From Synechococcus sp. UW140 (GTDB taxonomy: Bacteria; Cyanobacteriota; Cyanobacteriia; PCC-6307; Cyanobiaceae): a stretch of DNA of 45,246 bases. The DNA is taken from positions 1-45,246 of the forward strand of contig CAMBZX010000004.1 in assembly GCA_945872185.1 (NCBI GenBank), read 5' to 3'. Position numbers and translations under genes: made by a program. The notes below the pieces were generated by a model that had not been told where the DNA came from, searched no databases, and worked only from the letters and a program-made list of their open reading frames with translations. Shown piece by piece: positions 39,614 through 45,246 of this stretch. Every line of letters starts with the position of its first letter. The stretch's first letter is position 1.

Positions 39614-39982
39614 TCAGAACAGTCCCAAAAAGCGCTTGCGGGGGAGCTCGGCCGAGCTGGAGTCACCCGCTGCGGAGTTCGCTGCACTGGTTTTCGCACG
39701 GCTGGCGTCCTGCTGATAACGGGGTGTGTTGTCGCCGATCGTCAGTAGGGCCTCCTTGTTCTTCCACCACACCCAGTCGCGGATCGGCGGAGTGTTCTGG
39801 AGATCGGCGCGGCTCAGGCCCAGACCCAGCTTGGCGGAGGCCTCCAACAGCACGTCCAGCATCGCCTCGCCATCCCCGCAGCGGGCCAGGGCCTCGTTTG
39901 TGCGCTTGGCCCCATTAATGGCCTTCAGCAGCAGATTGATGCGCTGCGTCACCGGCAGGGATTTCGGATCGACTCCCGCCAT
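39614..39982 (-). CDS. Conserved hypothetical protein with Nif11-like helical region
   Basis: A 122-residue protein of unknown function. Residues about 8-75 are helical: 'LPVTQRINLLLKAINGAKRT', then 'LARCGDGEAMLDVLLEASAK' and 'LGLGLSRADL'. The last two resemble the second half of a Nif11 helix pair. 'PPIRDWVWWKNKEALLTIGD' follows. The C-terminal 40 residues are low-complexity (Ser/Ala) and end in 'PRKRFLGLF', which looks like a short sorting or docking tail. There is no double-glycine cleavage motif. The Met at 39982 is preferred over 40006, where the added residues look random. GC matches the core genome. Confidence 0.65.
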   Translation of the reverse strand: MAGVDPKSLPVTQRINLLLKAINGAKRTNEALARCGDGEAMLDVLLEASAKLGLGLSRADLQNTPPIRDWVWWKNKEALLTIGDNTPRYQQDASRAKTSAANSAAGDSSSAELPRKRFLGLF

Positions 39983-40483
39983 CGCGCCTCTCCAGCCTGC
40001 AATCACGGCACCGTATCAGCGGAGCCTGGGCCCCTGGGGCGTTCGTGGACAGCCTTTGGGCGAGGCCCCAGGCCGGGTTCGCCCTTGCCTGCGCTCCAGC
40101 CCCGAGGCGCGTGTTAGCCATCGCCCATTCAGAGCGAAAGGCCCGCCAGCGCTGCCGGCGACCGTGCCAAGTGGTCTCAGGCTGATCTCGCCAGGACCCC
40201 GCTTCAGGCACGACGCCTGGGACTCGAGATCGATTGCTGGGCAGCCGAGTTGGTGCAGCCAGTGCGTCGAGATTCGGTCACTTTTGTCTCAACCTGTTTG
40301 CGGATTGCATCGCCTCGGCAGCGGCAAGCCCCCCGAATTTCTGTTTAGTGATCGATCGGCAACACGCTGCCAGGGACAGCAATCCGGAGCTGGATGGATC
40401 AGCGTCGCTGATGGCGTTCTGAAGACTGGGGGGCTGACAGATCACCCTGTGGCGGGCAACACTGGACCTAACGCATCCTTTTG
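39983..40483. other. Gene-free interval, about 500 bases
   Basis: Divergent region between the hypothetical gene and the phosphatase gene. Frames here give random-looking translations. No promoter box, tRNA or known RNA could be recognised with confidence. GC drops a little around 40260-40400. A small non-coding RNA is possible at this size but unsupported. Confidence 0.4.
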
Positions 40484-41287
40484 ATGACGCCCCCCCACGA
40501 GTCCACGAAGCATCCGGTATTGCACTGGATCATCGGGGACGTCCATGGCTGCGCCGATGCCCTCGAGGCTCTGATCGAACGCCTGCCGCGTCACCATCGC
40601 CTGGTGTTCTGCGGTGATGTGATCAACCGCGGCCCCCGCATCGAAGCGGCCATGAGTCTGGCCTGGCAGCTGGTGGAGAGCGGTCGGGCGATCTGGCTGA
40701 TGGGCAACCACGAGCGCACCCTGGTGGAGCAGTTGCGCGCCGGCGACTGGCGGGCTCTTCAGTCCCTGGCGGGCTGCGACACCTATCGCCAGCTGGGCGA
40801 CCTGGGCTGTCGCCGTTGGCTGGAGCGGCTGGAGCAGTTGCCGATGGCCTACTGGGGCCAGGGCTGGGTGGCCACCCATGCCGGTTTTGACCCGCTCAGC
40901 TGGCAGCCCGATCCGACGGTGCGGATGGCCTTCTGGCAGAACTACGACGGCCGCTTCGGCGATGTGATCGTCGGCCACACCCCCGGTCCGGGCGTGCGCC
41001 GCGTCGGCCCCGCGCGCCAGATCGTGCTGATCGACACCGGCGCCTGTTATGGCGGCCAACTCACCGCCTATTGCCCGGAAACCGGCGCCTTCATCCAGGA
41101 GGAGGGAGAGAGCGAGGAGTGGAAACTCCAAGCAACCCTGCCCGGGCTCCAGCGATCTGGGCAACGTCGCTCTGGACAAAGTCTCTCTGCACAGCGTCTC
41201 TCTGGGCAACGTTCCACTGGGGAATGGCGGCCGGGGCAACAGCTGACAGGAGAATCGTTCCCAGGACAACGGCTGCCCCGGCGCTGA
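40484..41287 (+). CDS. PPP-family metallophosphatase with repeat tail
   Basis: A 267-residue protein. Its first 210 residues form a PPP-type metallophosphatase: 'GDVHG' 18-22, 'GDVINRG' 44-50, 'GNHE' 74-77, 'THAGFDP' near 130, and 'VGHTP' near 165, giving the usual two-metal site. Bacterial relatives act as Ser/Thr/Tyr phosphatases or as diadenosine tetraphosphate hydrolases; which applies cannot be read. The last 40 residues are a Gly-Gln-x-x-Ser pentapeptide repeat encoded by eight 15-bp units, probably disordered. The ATG at 40484 is used; a TTG one codon upstream is possible. recC follows after 28 bases. Confidence 0.88.
   Translation: MTPPHESTKHPVLHWIIGDVHGCADALEALIERLPRHHRLVFCGDVINRGPRIEAAMSLAWQLVESGRAIWLMGNHERTLVEQLRAGDWRALQSLAGCDTYRQLGDLGCRRWLERLEQLPMAYWGQGWVATHAGFDPLSWQPDPTVRMAFWQNYDGRFGDVIVGHTPGPGVRRVGPARQIVLIDTGACYGGQLTAYCPETGAFIQEEGESEEWKLQATLPGLQRSGQRRSGQSLSAQRLSGQRSTGEWRPGQQLTGESFPGQRLPRR
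41156..41275 (+). repeat. Eight tandem 15-bp units at the phosphatase 3' end
   Basis: Units run head to tail with a consensus near TCTGGGCAACGTCTC. Unit 1 is 41156-41170, and the last is 41261-41275. Units 1-4 are close to each other; later units decay. In frame they give GQxxS-like pentapeptides. The +1 frame gives LGNVx-like pentapeptides, and no frame carries a stop within the first units. Confidence 0.85.
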
Positions 41288-41315
41288 CACCCTCACCCCC
41301 GCTGAGCGGTACGCC

Positions 41316-44300
41316 GTGCTGATCGTCTACCGCAGCAACCGGGCCGAACTGCTGGCCCAGATCCTGGCTGCCCAGCTGAAGCTCAGCCCACCCGATCCCC
41401 TGGAAACGGTGCAGGTGGTGGTCAACACCTGGCCCACCAGCCGCTGGCTGGGGGAGCAACTGGCCCTTCACCTGGGCGGCATCGCCGCCAACCTGCGCTA
41501 TCCCTTTCCGGGTGCACGACTGCGCCAGCTGGTCGAGTCGGTGCTGCAGCAGAGCCCAGCGGCGGCTGGGGCCGCAGCCGATGGTGGCGCTGGCGGCGAC
41601 AGCCCGCCAGCCTCCTCGACCCTGGACCCCTGGCGGGCCAACGTGCTGGTGTGGCCGCTGCTGGAGCTGCTGCCCGCGGTGGCGGCCGGACCCCATGGGG
41701 CACCGCTGCGGCCCTGGCTCGATCGCTTCGCCGGGCAGGAGCGACTCGAACGGGACGCCTGGCAGCTGGGTCGTGCCATCGCCGATGCTTTCGACGATTA
41801 CGGCCTCTACCGCCCCGCCATGTTGCGGGCCTGGGCCCAGGGTGAAGCACACGATGACGGCGGCCGGCCCCTGCCGCTAAGCCAGCACTGGCAGGCGGCG
41901 TTGTACCGGGCCCTGGCCGCGCGCCTGCAGTGCGATCCCTTCGGCGTCAGGGTGGAAGCGGCGATCGAGCAGCTGCGGCGGCAGCAGCTGCCGCCGCAGC
42001 TGGCCAGCCAGCGGGTGCGACTGTTCGGCCTCAGCAGCATGGCGCCGGTTCAGGTGCGCCTGCTGCAGGCCCTCAGCGGCGTGATCGATGTGGAGATCTA
42101 CCTGCTCACCCCCTGCGCCGATCTCTGGCAGCGCTGCATCGATCGGCGCCGCCAATTGAGTGACAGCCTGGCCCTGGCGGAACCCTTCGGCATGGACTGG
42201 TTGCTGCAGGCGCCCGGGCTTGAGGCCCGCTTCGGTCGCCTGGGGGGGGAATTCCAGCAGCTGCTCGAGGGCACCGGTGAGGCCCAGCTGGGCCGCTGGG
42301 AGGCCCAGGACCTGTTCGTCGCCCCGGCCACCGTGTTGGTCGATCCCAGCGACGATGATGACCGGCCACCGCTGCTGCACCAGCTGCAGGCCCAGCTGGC
42401 CGATCCGGCCATCGTGCCGGCCCTGCGTCGCGCGCCAGGCGACAGCTCTCTGGAGTTCCACCCCTGTCCCGGGCCGCTGCGCCAGGTGCAGATCGTGCGC
42501 GATCGGTTGTTGCAACTGCTGGCCGCTGACCCCAACCTGCAGCCCCGGGATATCCTGGTGATGACCCCTCAGGTGGATCGCTTCGCCCCCCTGGTCGCTT
42601 CGGTGTTCGGCGACATGGGCGCCACCGGCGTCGATCTGCCCTGGCGGCTCACCGATCGCAGCCAGCAGAGCAGCGCCGGCATCGGCCGGGCCCTGTTGCA
42701 GCTGCTGCGCCTGGCCGGCGGCCGGCTCAGTGCCTCGGAACTGGAAAGCCTGCTGAGCTGCGGGCCCCTACAGCAGCACTTCGCCTTGAGCGCCGCCGAA
42801 ACGGCCCAGCTCACCGAGGCCCTGCAGCACTGCGGCTTCCGCTGGGGTCTCGATGGCCGCGATCGCCACGGCGATCCGACCCACAGCCTGCGCTGGAGTG
42901 TCGATCGCCTGCTGCTGGGATTGGTGCTCCCGGAAGCCGCCGGTCTGGCGCCGGGCCACACCGCCCCCGCCACCAGTGGCAGCTCCCTCGATCTCAGCGG
43001 CCGCTGGCTGCGACTGCTGGATCGCCTGCAGCACTGGTTGAGCGTGCTGCGCCAGGGGGCCCTGGTGGCGCGTTGGAGCGAGCTGCTGGTGGAGCTGCTG
43101 GCCGACCTGTTCGGTGAAGGCGGTGACGCCGCCTGGGAACTGCCACCGCTGCTCGCCGCCATCGACAACTGGCAGCAGGCCGCGGCGTCCTGTGCCCTGA
43201 TCCTCGATGCCCAGGTGGTGGCCGATGGGCTCGACGAGGGGCTGAGTGTGGACAGCGGCCGCTTCGGCCATCGCAGCGGCGCCCTCACGATCAGCGCCCT
43301 CGAGCCGATGCGGGCGATTCCCCATCGGGTGATCGTGTTGATGGGTCTTGATGCCGGCCCCTTCCCGCGCCAGAGCAACCGCTCCGGCTTTCACCTGATG
43401 GAATCGCGGCGCCGCCTCGGTGATCCCGATCCCGCCGACCAGGATCGCTACGCCCTGATGGAGGCCCTGCTCTCGGCCCGCGACCACCTGCTGATCAGCT
43501 GGAGCTGCCGCGACGATCGCAGCGGCGATGCGCTCGAACCGGCCTCACCGGTGCGGCAATGGATGCAATGGCTGGATGGCGAACTGGCTGGCGGCAGCGG
43601 CGCCCTGGTGGCCGCCCATGCCCCCAGCCCGCTGGAGCGCAGCAATTTCCTCGACACACTGGAACGGCCTGCCCCCAGCTGTGATCGCCGCCTGCTGGCC
43701 GCGCGCCAACTGCTCGAAAGCGCGCCACCGCCGCCGCCCATCGCCCTGCTGCAGGGCCCGATGCCCGAGGCCCTGCAGCCGGAGCTGGCGGCCAACCCCC
43801 TGGAGGATCTGACCGCCTGGCTGAAGGCACCGCAGAAGCACTGGCTGCGCAGCCTCGGCCTGCGGCCGGGGGAATGGCAGGAGCGGATCGAGGACCTCGA
43901 TCCCCTGGCCCTGGCCGAGCGGCAAAGGGCGGCGCTGCTGCGCGATCGGCTGGCGGAGCTGGAGGCGGACCCGCAGAACGGCGCCGGCCCGGAACCAAGC
44001 GAGCCCAGCGACTGGCTCGAGCACTACCGCGGCCAGGGCCGGCTGCCCGCCCTGGCGGGAGCGGAACTGGAAGCCGAGGGCCTGCACCAGCGATGGTCCA
44101 GCCTGCGCAGCAGCCTCGCGGCCCTGGGTCCGGCCCACCGCGAGCCCCTGGTCTGGGGGGACTGGCAGGGGGAACCCCGCTGGCAAGGGCAGAGCATCGT
44201 GCTCGTGCATACCGCCAAGATCAGGCCGGCCCAGCGGCTGGAGCTGTGGCTGCAATTGTTATTCGCCGTGGTGGCCGCCGCCGCTGGCGGCCGCCAACCG

Positions 44301-44684
44301 CTGCAGGGCGTGGTGATCGCCCGCGATGACAAGCGCCGGGACCAGTTCAGCCCCCAGCTCAAGCTCAGACCACCGGGCCTCGACCAGGCCCAGACGCAAC
44401 TGGCGCAGCTCGTCGCCCTGCAACAGCAGTGGCGCTGCACCTGCTGGCCGGTGCCACCGCTGAGTGGCTGGGCCTGGGTTCTGGCCGAAGCGAAGCGCGC
44501 CGGCACCGGTTTTGAAGCCGCCCAGCGCCAGTGGGAAGGGGCCCCCAACCAGTGGGCCGAGCGGCAGCAGGAGGAGATGGTCGTCTGCTTCGGCGCCGAC
44601 CGGGAGGCCAGCGATCTGATTGATGCGATGTTCGAGGCGCGGGCCAAGGAGCTGTGGCAACCCCTGCTGGAGGCGCAGCTGTGA
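41316..44684 (+). CDS. recC: Exodeoxyribonuclease V gamma subunit
   Basis: A 1122-residue RecC homologue, the Chi-recognition subunit of the RecBCD helicase-nuclease that repairs double-strand breaks. The N-terminus 'LIVYRSNRAELLAQ', then 'WLGEQLALHLGGIAANLRYPFPG', 'RVRLFGLSSMAPVQVRLLQAL', 'FHPCPGPLRQVQIVRDRL' and 'ILVMTPQVDRFAPLV' follow the family in order. 'MRAIPHRVIVLMGLDAGPFPR' near 667 is also typical. The start is GTG at 41316. It overlaps recB by one base (TGATG). The length matches RecC. A recD gene, if present, would lie beyond recB, outside this window. Confidence 0.95.
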   Translation: MLIVYRSNRAELLAQILAAQLKLSPPDPLETVQVVVNTWPTSRWLGEQLALHLGGIAANLRYPFPGARLRQLVESVLQQSPAAAGAAADGGAGGDSPPASSTLDPWRANVLVWPLLELLPAVAAGPHGAPLRPWLDRFAGQERLERDAWQLGRAIADAFDDYGLYRPAMLRAWAQGEAHDDGGRPLPLSQHWQAALYRALAARLQCDPFGVRVEAAIEQLRRQQLPPQLASQRVRLFGLSSMAPVQVRLLQALSGVIDVEIYLLTPCADLWQRCIDRRRQLSDSLALAEPFGMDWLLQAPGLEARFGRLGGEFQQLLEGTGEAQLGRWEAQDLFVAPATVLVDPSDDDDRPPLLHQLQAQLADPAIVPALRRAPGDSSLEFHPCPGPLRQVQIVRDRLLQLLAADPNLQPRDILVMTPQVDRFAPLVASVFGDMGATGVDLPWRLTDRSQQSSAGIGRALLQLLRLAGGRLSASELESLLSCGPLQQHFALSAAETAQLTEALQHCGFRWGLDGRDRHGDPTHSLRWSVDRLLLGLVLPEAAGLAPGHTAPATSGSSLDLSGRWLRLLDRLQHWLSVLRQGALVARWSELLVELLADLFGEGGDAAWELPPLLAAIDNWQQAAASCALILDAQVVADGLDEGLSVDSGRFGHRSGALTISALEPMRAIPHRVIVLMGLDAGPFPRQSNRSGFHLMESRRRLGDPDPADQDRYALMEALLSARDHLLISWSCRDDRSGDALEPASPVRQWMQWLDGELAGGSGALVAAHAPSPLERSNFLDTLERPAPSCDRRLLAARQLLESAPPPPPIALLQGPMPEALQPELAANPLEDLTAWLKAPQKHWLRSLGLRPGEWQERIEDLDPLALAERQRAALLRDRLAELEADPQNGAGPEPSEPSDWLEHYRGQGRLPALAGAELEAEGLHQRWSSLRSSLAALGPAHREPLVWGDWQGEPRWQGQSIVLVHTAKIRPAQRLELWLQLLFAVVAAAAGGRQPLQGVVIARDDKRRDQFSPQLKLRPPGLDQAQTQLAQLVALQQQWRCTCWPVPPLSGWAWVLAEAKRAGTGFEAAQRQWEGAPNQWAERQQEEMVVCFGADREASDLIDAMFEARAKELWQPLLEAQL

Positions 44685-45246
44685 TGGAGATCTTCGAAGC
44701 CAACGACTTTCCGCTGGACCCCGGTGTGCGGCTGCTGGAGGCCAGCGCCGGCACGGGCAAGACCTTCGCCCTGGCCCACCTGGTGCTACGCCTGATCAGC
44801 GAAGAGCAGCTGCCGATGCGCCGGCTGCTGGTGGTCACCTTCACCGAAGCGGCTGCTGCCGAGCTGCGTGATCGCATCGGGCGGCGATTGCAGGAGGCCC
44901 TGCGCGCCCTCGAACAACCGCAGCGCCGCGAACTCGACGCCGTTCTGGCCGACTGGCTCCAGCGCCGTGGCACCGGCGACCACGATCCACTGCGGGCCCG
45001 GTTGCTGCTGGCCCTCGAAGAGCTCGATGGCGCCGATATCACCACGATCCACGGCTTCTGCTACCGCAATCTCAGCCGCCATGCGCTCGAAGCCGGTCGC
45101 CCCCCCGATCCCGAGCTCGAAACCGACAGCGACACCACCCTGCAGCAGATTGCCCACGACTACTGGCAGCAGCAGGTGCTGCCCCTGCCCGTCTCGCTGC
45201 TGGGGGGACTGGGCCAGAAACAGGTGGACCCGGAACGGGTGCGCCA
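44684..45246 (+). CDS. recB: Exodeoxyribonuclease V beta subunit, partial at the window edge
   Basis: The first 187 codons of a RecB homologue; the gene continues past the window. 'LLEASAGTGKTFALAHL' near residues 16-32 is Walker A of a UvrD-type helicase, 'LVVTFTEAAAAELRDRI' near 48-64 is motif Ia, and 'ITTIHGFC' near 118 is the RecB-specific block before motif Ib. RecB supplies the 3'-5' helicase and the nuclease of RecBCD. The ATG at 44684 lies within the recC stop; a GTG one codon earlier is possible. The C-terminal nuclease domain cannot be seen here. Confidence 0.95.
   Translation, partial: MEIFEANDFPLDPGVRLLEASAGTGKTFALAHLVLRLISEEQLPMRRLLVVTFTEAAAAELRDRIGRRLQEALRALEQPQRRELDAVLADWLQRRGTGDHDPLRARLLLALEELDGADITTIHGFCYRNLSRHALEAGRPPDPELETDSDTTLQQIAHDYWQQQVLPLPVSLLGGLGQKQVDPERVR

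Noticed and set aside
1-45246. CRISPR array, insertion sequences, rRNA, tmRNA or other known RNA genes
   Set aside because: No regularly spaced repeats, transposase motifs or known RNA signatures other than tRNA-Lys were seen on either strand.

Overview
The window is a chromosomal stretch of a unicellular cyanobacterium, most likely a GC-rich picocyanobacterium of the Synechococcus/Cyanobium group. The evidence is psbY (photosystem II), crtH (carotenoid isomerase), ycf54 (subunit of the chlorophyll-pathway cyclase), small cyanobacteria-type conserved proteins, high GC and compact overlapping operons. All assignments come from reading motifs and gene order; no database search was possible.

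Layout. 1-1.1 kb: an integrase remnant that lacks its catalytic domain, lying at the 3' end of a tRNA-Lys gene. 1.3-9.8 kb: core genes, namely a gamma-carbonic-anhydrase-like protein, psbY, trmFO, crtH, a divergent glutamate decarboxylase/nitrilase-family pair, two hypothetical proteins and a NUDIX hydrolase. 9.9-14.5 kb: a six-gene minus-strand operon, folB-folK-HAD phosphatase-GT81 glycosyltransferase-FolP-like-pteridine-reductase-like SDR, with three 4-base or shorter stop/start overlaps. It mixes pterin enzymes with glucosylglycerate-type enzymes.

14.6-34.6 kb: a visibly AT-richer accessory island. It starts with a plus-strand export operon: a TolC-like outer membrane channel, an HlyD-type adaptor, an ABC transporter whose C39 peptidase-like domain has lost its catalytic Cys and His, and a second NHLM-type ABC transporter. 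It continues with a multi-spanning membrane protein, a sulfotransferase, a PF10118-type predicted metal-dependent hydrolase, and a 2542-residue single-module polyketide synthase (KS-AT-DH-ER-KR-ACP-thioester reductase). The simplest joint reading is an iterative, fully reducing PKS that releases a long-chain aldehyde or alcohol, which may be sulfated and exported through the TolC-coupled ABC system. This would resemble heterocyst glycolipid synthesis and export in filamentous cyanobacteria, but the gene set is different. The link is inference.

34.8-45.2 kb: core genes again, namely a response regulator without a phosphoacceptor Asp, a small conserved protein, a CGFS glutaredoxin-BolA pair, a secreted hypothetical protein, a PlsC-type acyltransferase, pdxJ-ycf54, a hypothetical protein, a PPP-family phosphatase ending in a 15-bp tandem repeat, and recC-recB (recB runs off the edge).

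The two regions most likely to hold undescribed biology are the pterin/glycosyl operon at 9.9-14.5 kb and the PKS/exporter island at 14.9-34.3 kb.
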